This document shows positions 1 to 4,584 of a stretch of 6,132 nt of DNA, in pieces (position 1 is the stretch's first letter; every line of letters starts with the position of its first letter). Both the position numbers and the translations under genes were made by a program. This DNA is from an uncultured Oscillospiraceae bacterium (GTDB lineage: Bacteria; Bacillota; Clostridia; Oscillospirales; Oscillospiraceae): the NCBI GenBank assembly GCA_934572325.1, contig CAKTKT010000073.1, forward strand, positions 1 to 6,132, read 5' to 3'. The notes beneath the pieces are model-generated. The model saw nothing but the letters and a program-made list of their open reading frames with translations. It was not told the DNA's origin and ran no database searches.

Positions 1-120
1 GCTCATATCCTCCTTCTGCTCGACAAACTTCGAGCCGGGAACGTGGCACTGGGGGCAGAACTCCGGCGGAGTATCGCCCTCGTGAACATAACCGCAAACC
101 GGACAGACCCATTTCTTCAT
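1..120 (-). CDS. Rubredoxin-domain N-terminus, probable reverse rubrerythrin / NADH peroxidase (partial)
   Basis: Only the first 40 residues are in the window; the gene runs off the left edge. The protein starts MKKWVCPVCGYVHEGDTPPE and carries two CxxC knuckles, C6-C9 and C22-C25, that would bind a single iron. The 12 residues between the knuckles are far fewer than in a classical rubredoxin and match the short rubredoxin-like domain of rubrerythrins. That the domain is N-terminal suggests a reverse rubrerythrin, in which it precedes a four-helix di-iron domain; these proteins reduce hydrogen peroxide in the cytoplasm of anaerobes with electrons from NADH. The start follows a strong ribosome site (AGGAGGA, about 130-136). 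It lies 77 bases downstream of perR on the same strand, with no convincing promoter of its own, so it is probably co-transcribed and under PerR control. The di-iron domain is not visible, so a different rubredoxin-domain flavo- or redox protein cannot be excluded. Confidence 0.75.
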   Translation of the reverse strand, partial: MKKWVCPVCGYVHEGDTPPEFCPQCHVPGSKFVEQKEDMS

Positions 121-170
121 GATGATTTCCTCCTCATTGGTATTGTTGATTTTTGTTGTTTCCATATATC

Positions 171-192
171 TTTATCGCGCAAGCGCAATAAA
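171..192 (-). other. Intercistronic hairpin between perR and the peroxidase gene
   Basis: Read on the minus strand, the RNA can fold into a nine-base-pair stem: five A-U pairs, one U-G wobble, then G-C, C-G, G-C, closed by a CUUG tetraloop. It begins a few bases after the perR stop codon. No U-tract follows, so it does not look like a simple intrinsic terminator. It could be an RNA-stabilising or processing element that sets the ratio of repressor to peroxidase, or a partial attenuator. The pairing is seen directly; the role is inference. Confidence 0.5.
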
Positions 193-197
193 CGAAA

Positions 198-590
198 TTA
201 TTTTCCGCGGCAGCGGTCGCACAGCCCATGCAGCGTGAGCGTGTGCCCCTCGGTGAGATAGCCGAGGCGGGCGTCCACCTCGCCGTACAGCGCGCTCACC
301 ACGTCCGGCAGGAAAACGTCCAGCACGCTCCGGCAGCCGCGGCAGACAAAGTGCGCGTGGGGCTCGGTGCGCGCGTCGTAGCGCTCCTGCCCATCGACCT
401 TGCCCACGGAGATTATCTGCCCCTCCTCCGCCAGCACCGCAAGATTGCGGTACACCGTGCCGAGGCTCAGCTCCGGAATATCCGGCTTGAGGGCGGCGTA
501 TATCATCTCCGCCGTGGGGTGATCCGTCGCGGAGCGGAGATAGTCGTATATCGCCTGACGCTTTTTGCTGTTGTTCCTCTTCGCTTCCAC
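198..590 (-). CDS. perR: PerR, peroxide-sensing Fur-family repressor
   Basis: A 130-residue Fur-family metalloregulator, close to the family's usual length. The winged helix spans about residues 9-70, with recognition helix SLGTVYRNL at 42-50; the rest is the dimerisation domain. Every ligand known from Bacillus subtilis PerR is present. The regulatory metal site is H24, D72, H78, H80 and D91, each exactly 13 residues lower than H37, D85, H91, H93 and D104. The structural zinc site is C83, C86, C124 and C127. Aspartate at the D104 position, where Fur proteins have glutamate, favours PerR over Fur, Zur or Mur. With Fe(II) bound, PerR represses peroxide-defence genes; peroxide oxidises its histidine ligands and releases DNA. 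The start is GTG, placed by AGGGAGGT six bases upstream. It has its own sigma-A promoter with an overlapping palindrome and is followed by a probable peroxidase gene, the classic PerR target in clostridia. Confidence 0.93.
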   Translation of the reverse strand: MEAKRNNSKKRQAIYDYLRSATDHPTAEMIYAALKPDIPELSLGTVYRNLAVLAEEGQIISVGKVDGQERYDARTEPHAHFVCRGCRSVLDVFLPDVVSALYGEVDARLGYLTEGHTLTLHGLCDRCRGK

Positions 591-596
591 TGACGC

Positions 597-604
597 ACCT
601 CCCT
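597..604 (-). promoter_or_regulatory. Ribosome binding site selecting the GTG start of perR
   Basis: AGGGAGGT on the minus strand, six bases before the GTG codon at 588-590. The match to the 16S 3' end is strong and the spacing is good. No in-frame ATG lies near the Fur-family N-terminus, so GTG is the start. Confidence 0.75.
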
Positions 605-624
605 GTGTTTATTGTTCATAAATC

Positions 625-643
625 AGTAATAATTCTTATTACT
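625..643 (-). promoter_or_regulatory. Candidate PerR operator (perfect inverted repeat)
   Basis: AGTAATAATTCTTATTACT is a perfect inverted repeat with 8-bp arms and a 3-bp centre. It is AT-rich and 19 bp long, the size and composition of a Fur-family box; the known B. subtilis PerR box is TTATAAT-N-ATTATAA. It lies just downstream of the perR -10 hexamer, over the expected transcription start, where a bound repressor would block initiation. Autoregulation by PerR is the likely reading; the palindrome is seen, the binding protein is inferred. Confidence 0.65.
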
Positions 644-649
644 AAAACA

Positions 650-678
650 ACTATACCACAGCCTTTCCGATTTGTAAA
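650..678 (-). promoter_or_regulatory. Sigma-A promoter of perR
   Basis: On the minus strand, -35 TTTACA (673-678) and -10 TATAGT (650-655) are separated by exactly 17 bp. Each hexamer differs from consensus at one position. Transcription would start around 643 and run through the palindrome and the perR ribosome site. It lies only about 30 bp past the spoIIP stop codon, with no convincing terminator between, so some spoIIP read-through is possible. Confidence 0.75.
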
Positions 679-708
679 GGGTTTTTTTCATTTTTCCCGA
701 AAAATTTT

Positions 709-1803
709 TTATCCCGCGTCGGCAGGCTGCTCCACCAGCGCCGCAAGCGCCGGAGCGGCGCTCTCTCCGAAAAGGCGCACGGCGGCGAGGGCTTCCTGCA
801 GGGTGTTGCCGCTGCTGCCGACCTCAAGGATCATCGAGCCGGGCGAGAGGTGCTGGTTATACCGCTGGGGAACGAGCTGTACAGGGCGCATGAGCGTGGG
901 GTGCGCGGTGCTGACCGCCTGCTGCAGATACACCGCGAGTGCGAGGTTATCCCTCCATCCGCTGTGGGCAAGCCCGCTCTCATCCGTGCCGATGAGCATC
1001 ATCACCTGACTTGCGCACACGCCGTCCTCCTCCGCCATAGTCTTGTAGACCGTGCCGTTCTCGCCGAGCGCATCGCGGTGGACGTCAATGACCATGCGTA
1101 TGCCGGGGTAGTCCGTCAGCCAGTTGGCAATCGCCTGCGCCGAGCGCGTGTACGACCCCGTGTAGCTGGGGTAATCGTATATCCCCCTGTCATGGATGAC
1201 GTGCAGCCCCGCGCTCTCCAGCACCGAGGTCAGCTCATCGCCGACGCGGACGATGTTGTACTGCGTGTCCTCGGTGCGCGCCTCGTCGCTCGCCTCGTAT
1301 TTATCCAGCCCCGCAGGGGTGTACGCCTCGCTGGAGTGCGTGTGGATTATCAGTATCTGCGCGCCCTCTGCCGGAAAGCGGAACGCAGGTCCCGCCATGA
1401 GAAGCTGCCCTACGTCGGTTTTATAGCCGGTCTGGTTTTTGATGGACAGCCCGCCCTCTATCGTGGTCTCCAGTATCTCCTCGCGCCCGTCCGGAGCTTT
1501 CGTGACGGTGAGGGCTTCGACGCTCTCCCCGTCCTGCGCCGCGTCGGGGATATAGGCGGCGGGGGCGGCGCTCGCCCCCGCCGCGCCCGCGAGCGGCGCG
1601 GCGGACGGCGCGATCGTTTTCTCCGGCGGCGCGGTCGCCGCCGGTGCGGCGGGCGCGGTCAGCACGCTGACGTTTTTCATGCGCCCCGCCTCCACGCTCT
1701 GCCGCGCGCGGCGCTCGGCATACGCATACAGCGGCGAGGCGGAGAGGATATACATGCTCAGCGCCATCACGAGCGCGGCGGAAATGCTCCTTATCGCACG
1801 CAT
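709..1803 (-). CDS. spoIIP: SpoIIP, sporulation engulfment peptidoglycan amidase/endopeptidase
   Basis: A 364-residue stage II sporulation protein P. With SpoIID and SpoIIM it forms the machine that thins septal peptidoglycan so the mother cell can engulf the forespore; SpoIIP cleaves the amide between muramic acid and the stem peptide and also cross-links. An N-terminal membrane anchor (about residues 8-28) is followed by a low-complexity Ala/Pro linker (about 50-85) and the catalytic domain (about 148-350). Family signatures are LIIHTHSSEAY (151-161; H154 and E159 probable zinc ligands), H204, YPSYTGSYTR (211-220), the IDVHRDA block (239-245, H242) and the C-terminal RYNQHLSPGSMILEVG (314-329). 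The ATG at 1803 was chosen over an in-frame ATG at 1869 because it has a strong ribosome site, places the hydrophobic anchor at the N-terminus, and because the upstream ATG precedes the sigma-E promoter. Unlike in B. subtilis, gpr is not adjacent. Confidence 0.93.
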   Translation of the reverse strand: MRAIRSISAALVMALSMYILSASPLYAYAERRARQSVEAGRMKNVSVLTAPAAPAATAPPEKTIAPSAAPLAGAAGASAAPAAYIPDAAQDGESVEALTVTKAPDGREEILETTIEGGLSIKNQTGYKTDVGQLLMAGPAFRFPAEGAQILIIHTHSSEAYTPAGLDKYEASDEARTEDTQYNIVRVGDELTSVLESAGLHVIHDRGIYDYPSYTGSYTRSAQAIANWLTDYPGIRMVIDVHRDALGENGTVYKTMAEEDGVCASQVMMLIGTDESGLAHSGWRDNLALAVYLQQAVSTAHPTLMRPVQLVPQRYNQHLSPGSMILEVGSSGNTLQEALAAVRLFGESAAPALAALVEQPADAG

Positions 1804-1810
1804 CGGTCTT

Positions 1811-1820
1811 CTCTCCTTCC
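1811..1820 (-). promoter_or_regulatory. Ribosome binding site deciding the spoIIP start
   Basis: GGAAGGAGAG on the minus strand, seven bases before the ATG at 1803. It supports this start over the longer reading from 1869, which would add 22 charged residues before the membrane anchor. Confidence 0.75.
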
Positions 1821-1836
1821 GGTTACTTGTCCTTTC

Positions 1837-1865
1837 AGCGTATGCCGGACGGCGCGTGATTATGC
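1837..1865 (-). promoter_or_regulatory. Sigma-E-type (mother-cell) promoter of spoIIP
   Basis: On the minus strand, GCATAAT (1859-1865) and CATACGCT (1837-1844) are separated by 14 bp. The known B. subtilis sigma-E consensus is roughly KMATATT, 14-15 bp, CATACAMT, so the match is 6 of 7 and 7 of 8 with ideal spacing. Transcription would begin near 1830, leaving a short leader that contains the spoIIP ribosome site. spoIIP is a known sigma-E target, so gene and promoter agree. This is direct evidence of a working sporulation programme. Confidence 0.75.
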
Positions 1866-1868
1866 CCA

Positions 1869-1897
1869 TTGCAAAATACCGCCGCGCGTGATAAACT
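1869..1897 (+). promoter_or_regulatory. Probable sigma-A extended -10 promoter of the TSCPD operon
   Basis: -35 TTGCAA (1869-1874) and -10 TAAACT (1892-1897) are 17 bp apart. Each matches consensus at four of six positions, and the -10 is preceded by TG at 1889-1890, giving an extended -10 element. Its -35 starts only a few bases from the -35 of the divergent spoIIP promoter, so the two promoters stand back to back. Confidence 0.45.
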
Positions 1898-1912
1898 GTG
1901 CGCGTACAGTTT
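1893..1912. promoter_or_regulatory. Inverted repeat over the TSCPD promoter, candidate operator
   Basis: AAACTGTGCGCGTACAGTTT has perfect 7-bp arms with a 6-bp spacer. It covers the predicted -10 and start point of the TSCPD operon. A second perfect palindrome, GTTTGCAAAC (1909-1918), shares its right edge and abuts the ribosome site GAGGTG (1919-1924). The pattern fits a repressor site; I do not recognise the factor. Confidence 0.5.
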
Positions 1913-1931
1913 GCAAACGAGGTGCTTTGAA

Positions 1932-2183
1932 ATGAAATATACGTACAGACCGCGCGGCGTATGCTCGCAGCAGATGGAGATAGAAATAGACGGCGGCAAG
2001 GTCACGTCGCTGCGAGTGCTCGGCGGGTGCAGCGGCAATTTGCAGGGCATCGCAAGGCTCGTGGAGGGCATGGATGTGGACGAGGTCATATCCCGTCTGG
2101 AGGGCATACGCTGCGGCTTCAAGCCCACCTCCTGCCCCGACCAGCTCGCCAAGGCTCTGCGGGAGATAAAGGAGGAGCAGTGA
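1932..2183 (+). CDS. TSCPD domain protein (TIGR03905-type), function unknown
   Basis: An 83-residue protein that is almost entirely one TSCPD domain. Recognisable blocks are GVCS near the N-terminus (C11), GGCSGNLQGIARLVEGM (31-47, C33), GIRCG (C61) and the diagnostic TSCPDQLAKAL (67-76, C68). The same domain forms the C-terminus of B12-dependent ribonucleotide reductase, where it is thought to bind metal or act in thiol redox; stand-alone copies are frequent in Clostridia and have no established function. The four conserved cysteines suggest a metal or disulfide site. The ATG at 1932 has GAGGTG seven bases upstream; the longer reading frame upstream crosses the promoter and is not used. It is first in an apparent operon: its stop overlaps the next gene's GTG. 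No signal peptide is visible, so it is cytoplasmic. Confidence 0.88.
   Translation: MKYTYRPRGVCSQQMEIEIDGGKVTSLRVLGGCSGNLQGIARLVEGMDVDEVISRLEGIRCGFKPTSCPDQLAKALREIKEEQ
2170..2177 (+). promoter_or_regulatory. Ribosome binding site at the TSCPD / SleB-like gene junction
   Basis: AGGAGGAG lies inside the last TSCPD codons. It is followed within a few bases by GTG at 2180 and by an in-frame ATG at 2189. The GTG overlaps the TSCPD stop (GTGA), which favours translational coupling from GTG, but spacing does not settle the choice: it is short for GTG and long for ATG. Confidence 0.6.
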
Positions 2184-3052
2184 GGCGTATGTGCCGGCGC
2201 GCCGCGTGCGCGCTGATATGCGCGGCGCTCATGCTCGCCTTTCCGTGTCCGGCGGCGCTGGCGGACGGCTCCGCCGCGCCCGTGCGCGAGCGTCCGGAGC
2301 TTGAGGACGCGCGGGTGTACGTCAACGGGCTTTTGTCCGGACGCGCGTTTGTCAAGAGCGGCACGGCGTACCTAGCCCTCGCCGACATCGGCGAGATGTA
2401 CGATGTGGACATAAACGTCGAACTGACGGCGGACGGCTTCACCGCGTCCGCGCCGGGGCTGGAGCTGTCGGCGAAGAGCGGCGCGGGCTACGCCGAGGCG
2501 AATTACCGCTACATCTATCTGCCGCGCGGGTACATCACCTGCGGGGACGACGTGTATCTCCCGCTGGACGCGATAGGGCGCATCTTCTCGCTCACGGGCT
2601 CACTGACGGACGCTGGCACGGTGGAGCTGTCCACGCAGCAGGTGCGCATGATAAGCGGCAGCGAGGACTATTACGCGACGCACTTCTCCGCGGACGAGCT
2701 GTACTGGCTGCCGCACATCGCCTATGTGGAGGCGCTGGATGAGCCGCTGGCGGGGATAATGGGCGTGGTGTCCGTTGTGCTCAACCGCGTGGAGAGCGAC
2801 GACTTTCCCGACACTATTTTTGAAGTGCTCTACGACAGCCGCACCACCGTGCAGTTCACGCCCGCCGCCACAGGCTCGATGCACGGCAAGCCCACGGAGC
2901 TTTATTATATTGCGACCTACCTCGTGCTTGAGGGCTACAACACCGTCGGCAAGAGCATATACTTTGTCAACCTCGAGAATAACGGCAACTACTGGTTCCG
3001 CGAGAACCGCACATATGTGACCGCCATCGGCGACCATGAATTTTATAAGTAG
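2180..3052 (+). CDS. Secreted cell-wall hydrolase: CuAO_N-like domain plus SleB hydrolase domain
   Basis: A 290-residue exported protein. It begins with an arginine-rich N-region and a hydrophobic stretch (about 11-28) ending ALA-DG, a good signal peptidase I site. Residues about 44-150 resemble the copper-amine-oxidase-N-like domain often attached to clostridial wall proteins, with VYVNGLLSGRAFVKSG and a later VYLPLDAIGRIFS block. Residues about 170-290 match the SleB/CwlJ hydrolase family: HIAYVEALDEPLAGIMGVVS (179-198) contains the presumed catalytic E184, followed by VVLNRVESDDFP, VQFTP and the terminal TAIGDHEFY. SleB-type enzymes cleave the spore cortex glycan, but clostridial paralogues can act on vegetative wall, so the target is uncertain. 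The start is GTG at 2180, overlapping the preceding stop; ATG at 2189 is an alternative. The divergent neighbour spoIIP also acts on peptidoglycan in sporulation; rsmG follows after 12 bases. Confidence 0.85.
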   Translation: MRRMCRRAACALICAALMLAFPCPAALADGSAAPVRERPELEDARVYVNGLLSGRAFVKSGTAYLALADIGEMYDVDINVELTADGFTASAPGLELSAKSGAGYAEANYRYIYLPRGYITCGDDVYLPLDAIGRIFSLTGSLTDAGTVELSTQQVRMISGSEDYYATHFSADELYWLPHIAYVEALDEPLAGIMGVVSVVLNRVESDDFPDTIFEVLYDSRTTVQFTPAATGSMHGKPTELYYIATYLVLEGYNTVGKSIYFVNLENNGNYWFRENRTYVTAIGDHEFYK

Positions 3053-3064
3053 GACATATCGCCC

Positions 3065-3769
3065 ATGCTGGAAGAAACGCTGAAAAACGGCTTTGCCGAG
3101 CTCGGCATCACGCCGGACGGCGCGGCGCTGCCGCGATACCGGACATATTACGAGCGCCTGACGGAGATGAATCAGGTGATGAACCTCACCGCCATCACCG
3201 GCGAGGACGAGAGCGCGCGGCTGCACTTTCTCGACAGCGCCGCCATCCTCACCACGGCAGACATGCGCGGCGCGCGCGTCATCGACGTGGGCACGGGCGC
3301 GGGCTTCCCCGGGCTCGCGCTGAAGATCGCGCAGCCGGACATGGCGCTGACGCTGCTGGACAGCCTCGACAAGCGCGTGGGCTTTCTGCGCGACGTCTGC
3401 GAGCGGCTCGGCTTTGACGACGTAGAGTGCGTCCACGCCCGCGCGGAGGACGCCGCGCGCGGGCGGCGCGAGAGCTATGACTTCGCCGTGGCGCGAGCCG
3501 TGGCGCGGCTGGAGCTTTTGTGCGAGCTGTGCCTGCCGTTCGTGAGGGTCGGGGGAAAATTCATCGCCATGAAGGGTCCGGACTGCGCCGATGAGGTGAG
3601 CGGGGCGGCGCGCGCCGTCTCCGTGCTCGGCGGGCGGCTCGCCCCTCTCGTGAGCTACACCGTGCCGGACACGGACGCGGTTCGCTCGCTCGTCATCATC
3701 GAAAAGCTCCGCCCCACGCCGGAAAAATACCCGCGCCGCTGGGCGCAGATAAAAAAATCGCCGCTGTGA
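3065..3769 (+). CDS. rsmG: RsmG, 16S rRNA (guanine-N7)-methyltransferase
   Basis: A 234-residue class I SAM-dependent methyltransferase that makes m7G527 (E. coli numbering) in the 530 loop of 16S rRNA; loss gives low-level streptomycin resistance in several bacteria. Family signatures appear in order: MNLTAI (39-44), HFLDS (54-58), the SAM motif VIDVGTGAGFPGL (72-84), LLDSLDKRVGFL (97-108), ARAED (125-129), VARAVA (142-147), K170 in IAMKG, and the C-terminal KYPRR...KKSPL. Full length for the family. The ATG lies 12 bases after the upstream stop, with only a weak ribosome site (AGGA at 3051-3054) that overlaps that stop, so translation is probably coupled. rsmG is often beside mnmG (gidA) near the replication origin; here it follows a wall hydrolase instead. 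Its last codons and stop form one arm of a convergent terminator. Confidence 0.95.
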   Translation: MLEETLKNGFAELGITPDGAALPRYRTYYERLTEMNQVMNLTAITGEDESARLHFLDSAAILTTADMRGARVIDVGTGAGFPGLALKIAQPDMALTLLDSLDKRVGFLRDVCERLGFDDVECVHARAEDAARGRRESYDFAVARAVARLELLCELCLPFVRVGGKFIAMKGPDCADEVSGAARAVSVLGGRLAPLVSYTVPDTDAVRSLVIIEKLRPTPEKYPRRWAQIKKSPL

Positions 3770-3784
3770 CCACACAGCGGCGAT
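3751..3784 (-). terminator. Intrinsic terminator of the HAD gene, embedded in the 3' end of rsmG
   Basis: Arms TCGCCGCTGTG (3758-3768) and CACAGCGGCGA (3773-3783) are perfect 11-bp complements around a 4-base loop, extendable by one A-T pair. On the minus strand the stem is followed by seven T residues (3757-3751), a strong intrinsic terminator for the HAD gene. On the plus strand no T-tract follows, so it would terminate rsmG poorly. The T-tract is encoded by rsmG lysine codons near its end, and the rsmG stop sits at the edge of the loop. Confidence 0.88.
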
Positions 3785-3800
3785 AAAGCTGCTTAGCTAT

Positions 3801-4448
3801 TCACCTGAGCGCGTCGAAAAGCTCCTCGGCGGTACGGACGATGCGCGACGCGCCGTTATCGCGCAGCATATCCTCGTCACGAAAGCCCCACGCCACGGAG
3901 ATGCAGTCCATCCCCGCGCAGCGCGCGGTCTCTATATCGACCTCGGAATCCCCGACGTAGACGCACTCCTCCCTGTCCGCTCCCATGAGCTTCGCTGCGG
4001 CGAGCACCGCGTCCGGACAGGGCTTGAGGCGCACGGTCCCGCTCTCGCCGACGGCGGACTCGATAAGCCCGCCGAAGAAGAGCTCCGCCAGCTCCTTCAC
4101 CGCGCTGTCGGGCTTGTTGGACACGACCGCCTGCTTCACCCCCGCATCGTGCAGGCGCTGCATGAGCGCGATGACGCCGGGATAGGGCGCGGTCTTTTCG
4201 CGGCAGTGCGCGTCATAATACGGCTTGTAAAATTCCAGCACCGCCTCCGCCGCAGCGTCGTCCACGCCCTCCGGCAGGCAGCCCGTTATCAGCCGCCGCG
4301 CTCCGTTGCCGAGCACGCCGCGCACGTGCGCGGCAGACCGCTCCGGAAAGCCGAAGCGCCGCAGGGCGGCGTTCACCGCGTCCGTGAGGTCGTCGAGCGT
4401 GTCGAGCACCGTGCCGTCCATATCGTACAATACCGCTTTGTATTTCAT
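3801..4448 (-). CDS. HAD-superfamily hydrolase, phosphoglycolate phosphatase-like
   Basis: A 215-residue HAD phosphatase with all four motifs: motif I DMDGTVLDT (9-17; nucleophile D9 and acid D11), motif II VVSNKP (S110), motif III lysine K142 in LKPCPDAV, and motif IV VGDSEVDIETA (D167, D171). The helical cap between motifs I and II (about 16-85) is the type found in the Gph/PGMB group. Likely a cytoplasmic Mg-dependent phosphomonoesterase on a small phosphate such as 2-phosphoglycolate; related enzymes include pyrophosphatases (PpaX) and beta-phosphoglucomutases, and substrate cannot be read from sequence. The ATG follows GGAGGG at a six-base distance. Monocistronic: it starts in a divergent AT-rich intergenic region and ends at a strong terminator shared with the end of rsmG. 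Confidence 0.88.
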   Translation of the reverse strand: MKYKAVLYDMDGTVLDTLDDLTDAVNAALRRFGFPERSAAHVRGVLGNGARRLITGCLPEGVDDAAAEAVLEFYKPYYDAHCREKTAPYPGVIALMQRLHDAGVKQAVVSNKPDSAVKELAELFFGGLIESAVGESGTVRLKPCPDAVLAAAKLMGADREECVYVGDSEVDIETARCAGMDCISVAWGFRDEDMLRDNGASRIVRTAEELFDALR

Positions 4449-4474
4449 GCCGTTCCCTCCGTGGAATTTCTCGC

Positions 4475-4500
4475 TTTTATACTTTTATTTTTATACTTTA
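4475..4500. repeat. Short tandem repeat in the HAD gene leader
   Basis: TTTTATACTTT occurs twice (4475-4485 and 4489-4499) with a 14-bp period, in an AT-rich island inside otherwise GC-rich sequence. It lies between the HAD ribosome site and the promoter candidate. It may be repeated binding half-sites or simply promoter AT-richness. Confidence 0.5.
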
Positions 4501-4521
4501 ATAATATATCACGCCTGTCAA
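4490..4521 (-). promoter_or_regulatory. Possible promoter of the HAD gene
   Basis: On the minus strand there is a perfect -35 TTGACA (4516-4521). The best -10 is TATAAA (4490-4495), but the 20-bp spacing is long; other AT-rich hexamers in between fit less well. A promoter in this region is likely, its exact -10 is uncertain. Confidence 0.35.
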
Positions 4522-4550
4522 GCTTGCTATTGCCGCCGAATTATGGTTAA

Positions 4551-4561
4551 ATACAGTGTAT
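4551..4561. promoter_or_regulatory. Small palindrome upstream of the solute-binding-like gene
   Basis: ATACAGTGTAT is a perfect 5-1-5 palindrome. It overlaps a TATAAA hexamer (4559-4564) that could be the -10 of the downstream gene, though no good -35 stands 16-18 bp upstream. It may be an operator; it is short enough to arise by chance. Confidence 0.3.
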
Positions 4562-4584
4562 AAAATCGAAACTTGGAGCTGGCT

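Noticed and set aside
681..708. Terminator after spoIIP
   Set aside because: A and T runs and a short ATTTTTC/GAAAAAT pairing are present, but the stem is AT-only with almost no loop, so it is not a credible intrinsic terminator.
1549..1680. GC-rich low-complexity repeats inside spoIIP
   Set aside because: They encode the Ala/Pro/Gly linker between anchor and catalytic domain, a normal feature of SpoIIP, and are not a separate DNA repeat element.
1804..1869. N-terminal extension of SpoIIP from an ATG at 1869
   Set aside because: It would place 22 charged residues before the membrane anchor, has no ribosome site, and starts upstream of the sigma-E promoter.
850..1935. Long plus-strand open frame of 361 codons
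   Set aside because: It lies antisense to spoIIP, is very rich in arginine, glycine and alanine, has no recognisable domain, and runs across the spoIIP promoter. It is a shadow of high-GC coding sequence.
2600..3775. Long minus-strand open frame of 391 codons
   Set aside because: Antisense to the SleB-like gene and rsmG, both well supported. Composition (Arg, His, Ala, Val rich) is typical of shadow frames and no motif is visible.
4529..4557. Possible sigma-E promoter for the solute-binding-like gene (AATACAGT as -10)
   Set aside because: The -10 matches six of eight positions, but nothing resembling a sigma-E -35 lies 13-15 bp upstream.
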